From Brachypterus glaber (lineage: Eukaryota > Arthropoda > Insecta > Coleoptera > Kateretidae), in contig OY294046.1 of NCBI GenBank assembly GCA_958510825.1, forward strand, positions 9,085,847 to 9,149,846: DNA of 64,000 bases, read 5' to 3'. Shown here piece after piece: positions 11,526-23,751 of the stretch. The notes below the pieces were generated by a model that searched no databases, had not been told where the DNA came from, and was given only the letters and a program-made list of their open reading frames with translations. Position 1 is the first letter of the stretch; every line of letters starts with the position of its first letter. The position numbers and the translations under genes were made by a program.

Positions 11526-12421
11526 GGGAAACAGAAATGCAAGGGTCTAAAACAGCCAAGTTTAGTTCTGAGGTATATACACTATTTTTTGCAGGACCAA
11601 ACATAATTTACGTAGGTAGATAAAATTAAAATTAAAAACCACGCGTCTAAAATCGGTTGTTTTATTTTCGTAATTTAATCAAGATGCCTGTAAATTGCGA
11701 AAAGTCAGTTTCATGGCTATCGGGATTTCAATTGTTTTTTAATATGGTTGACACAAACGTCAAAAAAATGGACGAAGATGATAAATTTTAAGTTATGTAT
11801 AAATTGTTATAACAATGTTATTTTTAAAGGTTTTCTTTGTTAAAATCAAATAAATTGGTTTGAATTGCTAATTTATTACAAAACACCACCAAACCTAATT
11901 TTTAAAGCACATAGTAAGTATAATATTTTAATATTATCAAGGTTGCCGTGATTTTTATTCCCTAGGGAGAAAAACGGCAAGTTTAGTCCCGAAAATGAAA
12001 GCGTAAAAAGAGGTTTTAGTCTTGGTCGTGCAAAAAATTAATTAGACCTTTTTTTTACTACAACTATAGGCAAATAAAATCACTATGCGCTATATCTCAA
12101 AAAAAAAAACAAGGTGATTAAGAAAAACCTAAAAAGGTTCCAAAATTAGCGCATCAAATATAGCCAGACGCAACTAAAAGCTCCACGGAAAATATTTTTT
12201 TTTGTTTTTGTAGAGCAGTGTAAGTTATTAAGCTATAATTAATTTATGTAATTCTAAATTTTCAAAATACGCCTAAGTAAAAAGCGATTTGATATTTTTG
12301 CGATTTTCTAGGTGTTTCAACCGGTTACCTCTCAATCTTTTCCCTAAATGTTAAAAATCCTAAATAAATAAAAATAATAATTTAATCACCTCGGTAAAAA
12401 GTTACTAATTATGTACAAATG
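11526..12421. other. Unassigned AT-rich spacer
   Basis: No inverted repeat, ORF or RNA gene that I can support. Mostly AT-rich sequence with short A-runs. Confidence 0.4.
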
Positions 12422-12665
12422 TCCCCGACAAAACTACCATTCTAAGCTGAAAGATCCTATCTACATAGGTTTAACATACACAGATAGGACTTTTCAGCTT
12501 AGAGGGGCAGAAAAGTGGATATCAAATAGTATTGCTGTTATTTTTTTTGTGAAACTATTAGCCTAAATTTAAATAACTTGCACCTAGGTGCAAGCTGTTA
12601 ATAGAAATATTTCACAACAAGGGTAATAAAAGCAATACTATTTGATAGCTTCTTTTGTCGGGGAT
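12422..12665. mobile_element. Nested triple-palindrome element
   Basis: The outer inverted repeat is CCCCGACAAAA (left) against TTTTGTCGGGG (right). Inside are two complete hairpins. One (about 12438-12504) has arms TCTAAGCTGAAAGATCCTAT and, near the far side, ATAGGACTTTTCAGCTTAGA. The second (about 12517-12650) has GATATCAAATAGTATTGC paired with GCAATACTATTTGATAGC and a palindromic centre TTGCACCTAGGTGCAA. It is non-coding. Confidence 0.8.
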
Positions 12666-12709
12666 ATCTTTACATAATTAGCAGCAATAGCTACTAAGAT
12701 ATATCTTTA

Positions 12710-12854
12710 TGACAGACGCACAGTATATCCTCAGGACATAGGCTCGGAAGTCGCTCGGTTTCCCGTTTAGTAATAAAGTATATCCTGAGGGATGTCGGAA
12801 ATCCCAAAACGGATATTCTGGGGATATACATTGTATAAACCTGTGCTATCTGGG
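12710..12854. mobile_element. Degraded CCCA-TIR element, GGATATACC-like motif family
   Basis: The right end in reverse is CCCAGATAGCACAGGTT followed by a TA flank. The left end is eroded (CAGACGCACAG). The interior repeats TATATCCT(C/G)AGG and GGGGATATAC. It fits the CCCA-TIR superfamily by its right end and its motif array, but the left boundary is uncertain. Confidence 0.6.
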
Positions 12855-13497
12855 TAGCGACATGATATCTAATCAGGGAAATTAGCTACATAAAAATACC
12901 TTTTTCTACGACTGCTTTGGAATGTAAATACACACACTTTTCAAACACAGAATGAATCCATTCTAGCTCTAGATATGGTATGAATATTCCGTATCAAGTG
13001 TTAGCATGAGCACATGTAGTGCCATCTCTTGTTTATAAAAGTAAAGAAAACTGTAGCCAAATTAGCAAAAATATATATATTTTACCGTGAAATATTGAAT
13101 AATTTAATGCAATTTAAAGTTTTGCGTTAAAATTACATAAAGTTTATTAGTTTTTCTTAATATTGGACCAGTTTTTTTATCAATTTAGTTCAAAATAATT
13201 AAAACTGCTCTATCTATTGTTAAATATTTAAACCTGATATCTGTCACAACAATTTGACATAACCTTCAATTTTTGCATTATATTTTGTAAATATGTGCTA
13301 AAATTAAATAAAAATCTTTTTTAAGTACTGATTTGATAAAATTATTAAATAACATTAATTGCTTTATTTAATAAAATGTGTTTTGTTGCATTTACAATGT
13401 CGAGTCACAAAAAACATTGTTTTTAACCTTGTCCGCAGTTTAAAGCCATACAGTGTTTGATATTTGCAGTCGAAGTAAAAGTATAGTCTACAACACG
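12855..13497. other. Unassigned spacer downstream of the 13.7-kb exon
   Basis: AT-rich sequence with no further exon of the minus-strand gene that I could recognise. If that gene continues, its next exon lies to the left of this window or is too short or divergent to see. Confidence 0.4.
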
Positions 13498-13593
13498 TAT
13501 GGAATAGTCATTCCGCGCTCGTGGGACCGTCACACTCACCTGCCGGCTCGTATGACAAACTTTCCGCTCGCGCGGAATATTGTCTATTCCATA
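13498..13593. mobile_element. Small GC-rich foldback, ~96 bp
   Basis: The ends TATGGAATAG and CTATTCCATA are inverted copies, and the inner arms ATTCCGCGCTCG and CGCTCGCGCGGAAT nearly so. It lies inside the first intron of the minus-strand exon at 13701-13821. Confidence 0.68.
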
Positions 13594-13700
13594 TAAGTTA
13601 TAGAATATATAATTCGTTGCTGTTGAGGGTGGGCCGAAAATACCCTTTAAACAGTGAAATTTAGAAAACGGTTTTGTATAAAATAAAATAATAAACTCAC

Positions 13701-13821
13701 CTAATTCCATACGATGATCCTCTGTTACTACCTCAGATCTGAAAAGCTTCAGCCGTGCTACAGATATGTCCTGTCTGGAAAGGCGCTTTTTAAGCTGCCC
13801 TTTGTGAATCTTTTTAATCAT
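13701..13821 (-). CDS. Coding first exon of an unrecognised gene, copy 1
   Basis: On the minus strand an ATG at 13821 opens 40 codons plus one base, ending at a strong donor (GGAATTAG then GTGAGT). The peptide starts MIKKIHKGQLKKRLSRQ, is basic at the N terminus, and continues DISVARLKLFRSEVVTEDH and RMEL. A homologous exon at 25014-25131 has the same length within one codon, the same phase-1 donor after Glu-Leu, and 16 of 27 identical residues over the C-terminal part. Conserved protein sequence and intron phase argue for a real exon rather than chance. I do not recognise the family. No following exon is visible at lower coordinates, so the remainder is outside the window or not identifiable. 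The two exons could be alternative first exons of one gene, or first exons of tandem paralogues. Confidence 0.65.
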
Positions 13822-14021
13822 ATTTTTAAATCGTGGACTTGTCTAGAAATTATTATTACTATAATTTTTTACAAAAATAGGAAAAAACTTTCGACTTAAA
13901 ACATAAGAATATAGAATAGAAAAATACATCTCCTTCTCGTATTTTTAAGAAAAAAAAATTCGTTAGTTACATAAAGTATACAAATACTTTTTTTAATATA
14001 GGTATTTTCTCAATAAAGACC

Positions 14022-14060
<39 letters not shown>

Positions 14061-14477
14061 CGTATTTTATATTAATAATTGTTATTATGATATTTTATTG
14101 CTAATTATTATTATTAAGATATTTTATTTCAAAATTCAAACCGTATCGAACGCTTTTTTCAAATCAATAAAAACAACAGCTGTTGATCTAAACGTGAGAC
14201 TTTCTGAGTCAATATGCTTCTATTAAAATGCAAAGTGATTGAGAAATAGATCTTACCATCAAAAATATAATTTTTCAGAAACGTAAACCGCAAAACTCAC
14301 CATGATTTTTTTGTCTAGGACGTTTTTTTGGGGGTTTTGGAAAATTCGAAACTACCGTATAATACTATTCCAGCGCTACGCGCTCTGAATAGTATAATAA
14401 CTAAAAGTTCAAAATATATCGATACATTTTAACGAGAAATAAGTGCAGTGGAACCAAACCATTTTTACTCTATTCGT
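13822..14477. other. Region upstream of the exon; ancestral flank of the satellite unit
   Basis: Lies just 5' of the minus-strand exon and may include its promoter. It carries a (TTA)n run at 14024-14060. Bases about 13900-14400 are the diverged single-copy relative of the ~395-bp satellite unit at 15157-18729. They end in the palindrome ATACTATTCCAGCGCTACGC, a tail that recurs after the array at 18717-18830. Confidence 0.7.
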
Positions 14478-14527
14478 CCTGTCTGGAAAGGCGCCTTTTA
14501 AGCTGCCCTTTGTGATTTTTTTAATCA
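14478..14527 (-). pseudogene. Truncated duplicate of the 13.7-kb exon start
   Basis: On the minus strand this repeats the first ~17 codons of the exon at 13701-13821 with a one-base deletion after codon 4, then diverges. It is part of a local duplication that copied the exon's 5' end together with its upstream flank. Confidence 0.75.
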
Positions 14528-14564
14528 TATTTTTAAATCGTGGACTTGTCTAGAAATTCTAATG

Positions 14565-15090
14565 GCAGACTAACATCTCTAGTCTAAATTTCTCTACTAC
14601 CTAACATCCCTACTCCATAACATCCCTACTCCACAACTACTCTACTCCGTAACATCTCTACTCCATAACATCTCTACTCCGCACTATATGCACTATTAGC
14701 CACTTGTCTTAACTCAAATGAATATTTGTCATGCTAAGTCAGTCAAATATGAATTTAATTTATTAATCACTTACTTAGTGCATATTAAGAGTACGCGGTC
14801 ATTGTGGCTTTTAGAATAATTCATTTATGATTGTAAATTTTACATTTAAAGATAAACGTTTTCTAGGAAAATAATAAAATAATCTAGAAGAAGAAGATTC
14901 TTTGTTCTTTGAACTGGTCATTTATTATTAAGTGGCTAATAAAGTCCTTATAGTGTGGAGTAGATTTTTTACGGAGTAGAGATGTTATGGAGTAGAGATG
15001 TTACGGAGTAGAGTTGTTGTGGAGTAGGGATGTTATGGAGTAGGGATGTTAAGGAGTAGAGGAATTTAGAGTAGAGATGTTAGATTATAA
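14565..15090. mobile_element. FB-like foldback whose arms are ~15-bp tandem repeats
   Basis: The left arm (about 14570-14700) consists of repeats of CTCTACTCCATAACAT and variants. The right arm (about 14955-15085) is the inverted array of ATGTTATGGAGTAGAG. A unique centre of about 230 bp separates them. Outer ends are TAACATCTCTA and TAGAGATGTTA. The insertion splits a sequence intact at 13842-13865 (GTCTAGAAATT / ATTACTAT), which gives the empty site. Terminal arms built of tandem repeats recall Drosophila FB elements; homology to FB is not shown. Confidence 0.82.
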
Positions 15091-15156
15091 TTACTATCAT
15101 TTTTTACAAAAATAGAAAAAAACTTTCGACATAAAACATATGAATATAGAATAGAA

Positions 15157-18100
15157 AAATACATCTCCTTCTCGTATTTTTAAGAAAACAATTTCGTTAG
15201 TTACATAAAATATACAAATAATTTTTTTTTTAATATATGTATCATCGTATTTTATATTAATAATTGTTATTATGATATTTTATTGCTAATTATTATTAAG
15301 ATATTTTATTTCAAAATTCAAACCGTATCGAACGCTTTTTTCAAATCAATGAAAACAGCTGTTGATCTAAACGTAAGACTTTCTGAGTCAATTTGCTTCT
15401 ATTAAAATGCAAAGTGATTAAGAAATAGATCTTACCATCAAAAATATAATTTTTCAGAAACATAAGTCGCAAAACTCACCACGATTTTTTTGTCTAGGAC
15501 GTTTTTTTTTGCGGGTTTTGGGAAATTCGAAACTAGCGTATAATACTATTCCAGCGCTCGTATTTTTAAGAAAACAATTTCATTAGTTACATAAAATATA
15601 CAAACTATTTTTTTTTATATTATCGTATTTTATATTAATAATTGTTATTATGATATTTTATTGCTAATTATTATTATTATTATTATTATTAAGATATTTT
15701 ATTTCAAAATTCAAACCGTATCGAACGCTTTTTTCAAATCAATGAAAACAACAGCTGTTGATCTAAACGTGAGGCTTTCTGAGTCAATTTGCTTCTATTA
15801 AAATGCAAACTGATTGAGAAATAGATCTTACCATCAAAAATATAATTTTTCAGAAACATAAGCCGCAAAACTCACCACGATTTTTTTGTCTAGGACGTTT
15901 TTTTGCGGGTTTTGGGAAATTCGAAACTAGCGTATAATACTATTCCAGCGCTCGTATTTTTAAGAAAACAATTTCATTAGTTACATAAAATATACAAACT
16001 ATTTTTTTTTTATATTATCGTATTTTATATTAATAATTGTTATTATGATATTTTATTGCTAATTATTATTATTATTATTATTATTATTAAGATATTTTAT
16101 TTCAAAATTCAAACCGTATCGAACGCTTTTTTCAAATCAATGAAAACAACAGCTGTTGATCTAAACGTGAGGCTTTCTGAGTCAATTTGCTTCTATTAAA
16201 ATGCAAACTGATTGAGAAATAGATCTTACCATCAAAAATATAATTTTTCAGAAACATAAGCCGCAAAACTCACCACGATTTTTTTGTCTAGGACGTTTTT
16301 TTGCGGGTTTTGGGAAATTCGAAACTAGCGTATAATACTATTCCAGCGCTCGTATTTTTAAGAAAACAATTTCATTAGTTACATAAAATATACAAACTAT
16401 TTTTTTTTATATTATCGTATTTTATATTAATAATTGTTATTATGATATTTTATTGCTAATTATTATTATTATTATTATTATTAAGATATTTTATTTCAAA
16501 ATTCAAACCGTATCGAACGCTTTTTTCAAATCAATGAAAACAACAGCTGTTGATCTAAACGTGAGGCTTTCTGAGTCAATTTGCTTCTATTAAAATGCAA
16601 ACTGATTGAGAAATAGATCTTACCATCAAAAATATAATTTTTCAGAAACATAAGCCGCAAAACTCACCACGATTTTTTTGTCTAGGACGTTTTTTTGCGG
16701 GTTTTGGGAAATTCGAAACTAGCGTATAATACTATTCCAGCGCTCGTATTTTTAAGAAAACAATTTCATTAGTTACATAAAATATACAAACTATTTTTTT
16801 TTTATATTATCGTATTTTATATTAATAATTGTTATTATGATATTTTATTGCTAATTATTATTATTATTATTATTATTAAGATATTTTATTTCAAAATTCA
16901 AACCGTATCGAACGCTTTTTTCAAATCAATGAAAACAACAGCTGTTGATCTAAACGTGAGGCTTTCTGAGTCAATTTGCTTCTATTAAAATGCAAACTGA
17001 TTGAGAAATAGATCTTACCATCAAAAATATAATTTTTCAGAAACATAAGCCGCAAAACTCACCACGATTTTTTTGTCTAGGACGTTTTTTTGCGGGTTTT
17101 GGGAAATTCGAAACTAGCGTATAATACTATTCCAGCGCTCGTATTTTTAAGAAAACAATTTCATTAGTTACATAAAATATACAAACTATTTTTTTTTATA
17201 TTATCGTATTTTATATTAATAATTGTTATTATGATATTTTATTGCTAATTATTATTATTATTATTATTATTATTAAGATATTTTATTTCAAAATTCAAAC
17301 CGTATCGAACGCTTTTTTCAAATCAATGAAAACAACAGCTGTTGATCTAAACGTGAGGCTTTCTGAGTCAATTTGCTTCTATTAAAATGCAAACTGATTG
17401 AGAAATAGATCTTACCATCAAAAATATAATTTTTCAGAAACATAAGCCGCAAAACTCACCACGATTTTTTTGTCTAGGACGTTTTTTTGCGGGTTTTGGG
17501 AAATTCGAAACTAGCGTATAATACTATTCCAGCGCTCGTATTTTTAAGAAAACAATTTCATTAGTTACATAAAATATACAAACTATTTTTTTTTTATATT
17601 ATCGTATTTTATATTAATAATTGTTATTATGATATTTTATTGCTAATTATTATTATTATTATTATTATTATTAAGATATTTTATTTCAAAATTCAAACCG
17701 TATCGAACGCTTTTTTCAAATCAATGAAAACAACAGCTGTTGATCTAAACGTGAGGCTTTCTGAGTCAATTTGCTTCTATTAAAATGCAAACTGATTGAG
17801 AAATAGATCTTACCATCAAAAATATAATTTTTCAGAAACATAAGCCGCAAAACTCACCACGATTTTTTTGTCTAGGACGTTTTTTTGCGGGTTTTGGGAA
17901 ATTCGAAACTAGCGTATAATACTATTCCAGCGCTCGTATTTTTAAGAAAACAATTTCATTAGTTACATAAAATATACAAACTATTTTTTTTTATATTATC
18001 GTATTTTATATTAATAATTGTTATTATGATATTTTATTGCTAATTATTATTATTATTATTATTATTAAGATATTTTATTTCAAAATTCAAACCGTATCGA

Positions 18101-18729
18101 ACGCTTTTTTCAAATCAATGAAAACAACAGCTGTTGATCTAAACGTGAGGCTTTCTGAGTCAATTTGCTTCTATTAAAATGCAAACTGATTGAGAAATAG
18201 ATCTAACCATCAAAAATATAATTTTTCAGAAACATAAGCCGCAAAACTCACCACGATTTTTTTGTCTAGGACGTTTTTTTGCGGGTTTTGGGAAATTCGA
18301 AACTAGCGTATAATACTATTCCAGCGCTCGTATTTTTAAGAAAACAATTTCATTAGTTACATAAAATATACAAACTATTTTTTTTTTATATTATCGTATT
18401 TTATATTAATAATTGTTATTATGATATTTTATTGCTAATTATTATTATTATTATTATTATTAAGATATTTTATTTCAAAATTCAAACCGTATCGAACGCT
18501 TTTTTCAAATCAATGAAAACAACAGCTGTTGATCTAAACGTGAGGCTTTCTGAGTCAATTTGCTTCTATTAAAATGCAAACTGATTGAGAAATAGATCTT
18601 ACCATCAAAAATATAATTTTTCAGAAACATAAGCCGCAAAACTCACCACGATTTTTTTGTCTAGGACGTTTTTTTGCGGGTTTTGGGAAATTCGAAACTA
18701 GCGTATAATACTATTCCAGCGCTACGCGC
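15157..18729. repeat. ~395-bp satellite-like tandem array, about 9 units
   Basis: The marker CCAGCGCT ends successive units at 15551, 15945, 16343, 16737, 17132, 17529, 17927, 18321 and 18717, a period of 394-398 bp. Units differ almost only in the length of a (TTA)n run and a T-run. The first, partial unit is more divergent. Shared motifs include CAACAGCTGTTGATCTAAAC, TTTTTTTGTCTAGGACG and CGTATAATACTATTCCAGCG. Near identity indicates recent expansion or homogenisation. The copy number may be under-assembled. Confidence 0.95.
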
Positions 18730-18965
18730 TGTAAATAGTATAATAACTAAAAGTTCAAAATATATCGATACATTTTCGCGAGAAATAAGTGCGGTGGAAC
18801 CAAACCATTTTTACTCTATTTATAGTGGGTATTATGTTATTTTATATTTAGTCATAAACATTTAATAAACGTGCAAAGGCTATAAAGTTCAAGTAATTAA
18901 ATTTTTCGCGACATTTTGTCTAGATTAAGTTTAATGAAAACATTAAACATTAACCTTTATGTATA

Positions 18966-19474
18966 TTTTTCTATTTTGCGACTCTTATAAGCTCATAATC
19001 ACACGCATTTTGCGTGTTCTTATAGGCTCATAAGAGGTCTGTACTTTTTGTTCTTTTGGGTTGGCAACAGACCTGGCCTATCGCTTGACGTCTTCCGTGC
19101 AAATGTCAATGTCGCTTTAAAGTTGAATTTTCTACAAAATTTTGTGTTTAGGTTATTTTTACCATGTTAAAATTGTGGCTTGGTTAATTGCAGTAAAAAA
19201 GAGAAGAGATGACTATAAAATATATCAAAATATCATTTGTTCTTAGAATTTTAAACATGGTGTAAACTGTAATGCCAATCCAAAACAAAAATCCCTAAAT
19301 CAGTCATCAATTTAAATGTAAGTTTTTTGAAATTTTAGAGCAAAATAGAAAAAATTGTATAAAGCACTCGTTTCTTAACACACTAGTACTTTAGAAAACT
19401 CGCCGCAAGCGGCTCGTTTTCTAAACTTGTACTCGTACGCTAAAACCGTATGTTATGAAACTAGTACTTTAATA
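18966..19474 (+). repeat. R1 dispersed repeat, copy E
   Basis: Full-length relative of the 994-1510 repeat with both hairpins. It is more diverged and lacks the AGAGCACTAG part between TAACAC and ACTAGTAC. It follows the duplicated tail of the satellite array. Confidence 0.85.
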
Positions 19475-19562
19475 TTTTCGCACGGGTTAGTTTTCTTAAT
19501 ATTGGGTAGATATTTTTTTGTGTACTCTTAATAAAAATTGAATGAGGAACTTAAGTCTTAAG

Positions 19563-20570
19563 TACAGGCCCGTAACTGAAAAAACATCCAGCGGGTGCTG
19601 AGCACCGCCTGACAGAAATTTTTTATAATATTTGGTGCTCCGAAAAATATTTCCCAACTAAAAATTTAAAAATTGAGAAAATTACCAGATCAAAAAAACA
19701 GCTTTACCCCTGACCGTGAAAACTTGCTGACTAAAAAAGGTCCTCACCTCTGAAAAATTTCCAACCTTTCCAATTTTCCCAAGTAAACAATTTACTGACC
19801 AGGTTCCCTTTACCCCTCAATTTTTCCAACATACATTTTACGAAATCTGCCACTCAATTTTACCAACTGAAATTGAGCACCCCTTGTGGGGGTTTTAGAG
19901 CGTATTTCACCAGGGGGTGCACAAAATCGTGCCAGGGGATGCTGAGCACACCCTAGCACCCGAAAACGAAAACTACCCCCGCCTCTTTGGGGTTGAGTTA
20001 GAATTTTTTATAATCAGATTCACTTTCAGCAACCTCAAAAACCCCAATATACCAATTTTCACGAAAACTACCCCCACCCCTCAGGGGGTGGATTTAGAAT
20101 GTTTTTATTATCAGATTCACTTTCAGCGACCTCGAAAACCCCAATATACCAGTTTTTACGAAAACTACCCCCCACCCCTCGGGGGGTTAAATTAGAAAAA
20201 AAATATTATCAGATTCATATTCGCCAAACCCAAAAGCCCATATATACCAATTTTGACGAAAATATTAAAATTATTTAAAAATATTCACCTCCTCACCACC
20301 TCGGGGGTGAAGTTAGAAAATATTTATTATCAGATTCAATTTCAGCAACATCAAAAACCTCTATAGCAATTTAAAAATTTATTTATTTAAAATTTACAAA
20401 TTTTAACCCCTTAAAATTTGTCCCTTAAGCTTTAGATTTTTTAAACTATTTTTCTCGTTATCAACAGATTATTTTAAGTTAATACTAAAATTTTTAGAAT
20501 TTTGTCACAGAAATTCATTTGGCCCCACTGTGTACCGGTCTTGGGACATACGCCCTAGTACGGGCCGTTT
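19563..20570. repeat. Composite repeat containing the ~96-bp tandem core
   Basis: From about 19975 to 20400 it holds three to four units of a ~96-bp tandem repeat with ACCCCTCAGGGGGTGG, TTATCAGATTCACTTTCAGC and CCCCAATATACCA. The outer ends CAGGCCCGTAAC (19566) and TACGGGCCG (about 20560) are weakly inverted and might be the termini of a hAT-like host element. The open frame across 19917-20195 is a by-product of the repeat. Confidence 0.65.
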
Positions 20571-21289
20571 TAGTTTGTCTGTTTTTTATGCAAAATTTAA
20601 ATTATATTTTTGTGTATTTAAAAAATTAATTTGTTTTTGGGATTCTCAAAAAATTAAATAAATTGCAATTCCGACTTATTAAAGAGCGTTTCCAGTTTAA
20701 TAATAAACCAAAGTTTGGCATCGGCAATTTTATACAAATCTGCGTTATTTTCAGAAAATAGGTCTGACGAAATCAGTGACGAATTTAATTAAACACGTAC
20801 TTTTACAACTTCACGCATACATACAGTGCTGTCCAAAAGTCAACCTCCACTTAACTTTTGATCGAATATTCAATATTGAGATATCAACTTCAAATCTAGA
20901 ATAAGACAACTTTAACTACTTTTCGGCATAATAATAATAAACGTCATTTATTGTACTACTAACAGTCTTACAAATGGCCATCGACCGAAGTCCTTCAGCA
21001 GATATTATTAGCTTTTAAAATATGGTCAAATTGGCATAGGGGGCATTTTTTTAATAGAATAGATTATACCTCATTTTAAAATTAAATTTTCTATTCGACC
21101 ATATATTTTTCAATTTTTTAGCCCCTTAAAAATGTATAAAAAAATATGGTCAAATATATCAGACGACACCCGTTTCGTTAAAAAAATACCTTTATGCCCC
21201 CTGCCCTCATTTTAAAAGCTGAAAAAATCAAATATATGCCAAAAGATAGCTCAAGTTGTTTTATTTACGTGTTTCAATTTTGAAGTGAT
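20571..21289. other. Dispersed repeat debris, no gene
   Basis: At about 20824 starts a copy of a dispersed sequence (ACAGTGCTGTCCAAAAGTC ... TTAACTTTTGA), also at about 40930, 48494 and 60831. About 21000-21250 holds two related stretches containing ATATGGTCAAAT. No coding sequence is seen. Confidence 0.5.
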
Positions 21290-21570
21290 ACAGGGCCGAA
21301 ACCAGAAAAAATTTAGGGGGGTTCAGCCCCAGGGTGGCACCCTTAAAAAATAAGCTTTATCCCTGACGGTTTCAACCAAAACTTGGCGCCTATATAAACA
21401 AAGATTGGCGCCCAAAAAATACCTTCATGAAAAAAAATCTTTGTCCCTGACGGTTTCTACCAAATTGGCGCCCCTGCCAAAAAAATAAATGGCGCCTCAA
21501 AAATTACCTTCAAGAAAAAAAGCTTTGTCACTAACGGTTTCTACCAAACTTGGCGCCCCTGCAGCACTGT
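21290..21570 (+). repeat. Three-unit tandem repeat (~85-90 bp)
   Basis: Three units each contain a form of CTTTGTCCCTGACGGTTTC, ACCAAACTTGGCGCC and a TACCTTCA(T/A)GAAAAAAA spacer. The block begins CAGGGCCGAAACCAG and ends GGCGCCCCTGCAG. The ends suggest a degenerate hAT-type element, but no target duplication could be read. Confidence 0.65.
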
Positions 21571-21611
21571 ATATTAATTTATACAGAGCGTTTTAAAATT
21601 GTTCGCGTATA

Positions 21612-22321
21612 TAGGGTTATTCAGAAATAAGTTCGAGAAATTTAAGAGGTGATTCTACGTTAAAAGTTATGAAAAAAAGTTCCTATAAAGGTTGGTCCGG
21701 AAATAAGTCCTAAGAGAGCTGCGCCCCTTCGAAGACATATAATGGGGAACAAAAAAAGCACCAAATTTTAATGCTGCAGGGCGATTCTTCATTTAAAACT
21801 GAGCAAAAAAGTTTTCTTCACCAAAACACCTAAACTTAATATTAAAGGAGACATAGCCTTTTAAAAAGTAGCATTTTTCGTGGCACAAAATGTTACTTTC
21901 TCTTAATTGCATTATTTTTTGAAAACGGTTACTCCTACACTATATGACATTTTTTATATATTTTTACTGAAAGAATCTATATTTTTTACAAAAAAATCCA
22001 AAAAAATACACATAAAAAAGTTTGGGGCAAAAATGTGTTAAGCCTCACATATTTTGTCCGTCTAGGCACGCCTCTGGTAAAATTCAAAAAAAATAATTAA
22101 CTTATTGTCCTTATTAATACTAGTATACATGCAAAAGCTCATCGCTCTAACTTAAAGGGTACAAGAGTTATTAATTAAAAACCTTATTTTTATTACAATT
22201 TTAAAGAGCCGTAGCTCCCTTAGGACTCATTTCCAGACCAACCTTTATACGAACTTTTTTTCATATTTTTTAATTTAGAATCACTTCTTAAAATTCTCGA
22301 ACTTATTTCTAAATAATCCTG
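21612..22321. mobile_element. Foldback element, second palindromic family (~710 bp)
   Basis: The left end AGGGTTATTCAGAAATAAGT and the reverse of the right end AGGATTATTTAGAAATAAGT match, followed by CGAGAA in both. The arms share CTATAAAGGTTGGTCCGG-like text and AGAGCTGCGCC / GAGCCGTAGCTC. The ends are bordered by TA. It has the same plan as the 1.17-kb palindromes, with related inner phrases, but distinct sequence. A half copy lies at 51291-51760. Confidence 0.8.
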
Positions 22322-23751
22322 TATAGTATACTCTTCAGAGTGGATAGTATATTGCGTTTTTCTCGATATACTATTCAAAATATGATTTCTTTGAACTCGA
22401 ACGCTCATTTTATTTTTTAAACTATAGTTAACGTTTTCTGAAAATTTGGAGTTTATCGGACGTTTTCGTCTATTTTTAATATCTTTTTGAAAAGCTTATA
22501 ACATCACATTTTATAGAATCCCCAAGGGGGGTTTTGGTGGGGTAATTAGTTTAAAAGCGTTTTTTGGTAGTAACAATTTTATTTGAAATATTTTTAAGTA
22601 TATTTTATTATAGAAGAAAAACCTTTTTCCCATCTAAGTTATTTTTCTTTCGCAAATTCGAGATATTTTCTCCTAAAGGCTCATTCCACGCCAAATAGGA
22701 CCCTAAAAGGGCAATTTTGAACATCGACTTCTTCGATTTTAATCATTTTTGGATACTTGCTCTACGTATGCTTAATAAGAACTTATATAATTTTCAGATC
22801 TTTTTGGCCATTATTTAAGGAGTTACGGCCTTTTGAAATTGGCAAAAAATGCAAAAGTCAGTAAAACAGCCTGTTTTTAAACAGCTCTATCTCAGTAACG
22901 CTAAAAGATACAGATTCACTAAATTAAAGTACTGTATAGGTAAATACCTTCCGATTTTCTATCCATTTGTAGCTGAATATTCAGTTTACTTTTTACAGTG
23001 TAAGTTTTAAACTTCTTGGCAGCTTTACACCTTACTTCAACTCTTATGCTACGAAAAAAATTGTATATAATTTAATTTAATTTACTTAGGTATATACATA
23101 TACATATTGTCATATCTGCGATAATAACAAAAACAATGCAGATACGACTTTTCAGTGTTGTGATCATTATATTTTTTGTTTGGAAGTCTTATTTTTTCAT
23201 AATTCGTGGAGAAAGGTGAAAAAATTATCACGTCTACCGGTCTGTTTGTAGTTCTACGGACATGAAAACTTTCGATTCTTAAAACCTAAAAGGTTCAAAT
23301 TTCCTGTTAACAAGCAACAGTAAATTTATATGAATGTCTCGGTGGGAACTGCATAGGGATAATATTGGAGGTCACTATTTTTGGGAGTTAAAAAGTATCA
23401 CTTATTTATCCAACGATACTAAAATATATATATTTTCACATTTAAAAAGACAAAGTTGAGATTTAAAATGCAATAACTCCTTTTGTTTTGACGTCAAATC
23501 TGATGTAATATTTTGAAAACGCTGCTATGCGACAAATGGAGTTACTGCTTTCTAGCGTAGTAGGGCAGTATAGTAAAACTTAAAAAACGTGTAATTTGCA
23601 AAGTGTAAAAGATGTATTATAAATAAAGTTTTGTAGAATTCCTGGCGTGGCGAACATTCGTAATTCTTCAGCACTTCTTGTAGAAGTTTTGTCTACTTCC
23701 ACGTTTCCATTTGTTTCCTACCAGCATTAACGTGTAATTTTTTAATAAGTA
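22322..23751. other. Unassigned spacer
   Basis: AT-rich sequence. Phrases around 22680-22930 (GGAGTTACGGCCTTTTGAAA) resemble the inner part of the palindromic families, so this is probably decayed repeat. About 23130-23400 shows nothing I can name. No coding sequence is supported. Confidence 0.4.

Noticed and set aside
13423..13700. Continuation of the 13.7-kb exon as a 132-residue protein
   Set aside because: The homologous exon at 25014 and a consensus donor show that coding stops at 13701; the rest reads through an intron containing a foldback.
15157..18729. CRISPR-like array
   Set aside because: Repeat units of ~395 bp are contiguous and nearly identical without spacers; this is a eukaryotic satellite.
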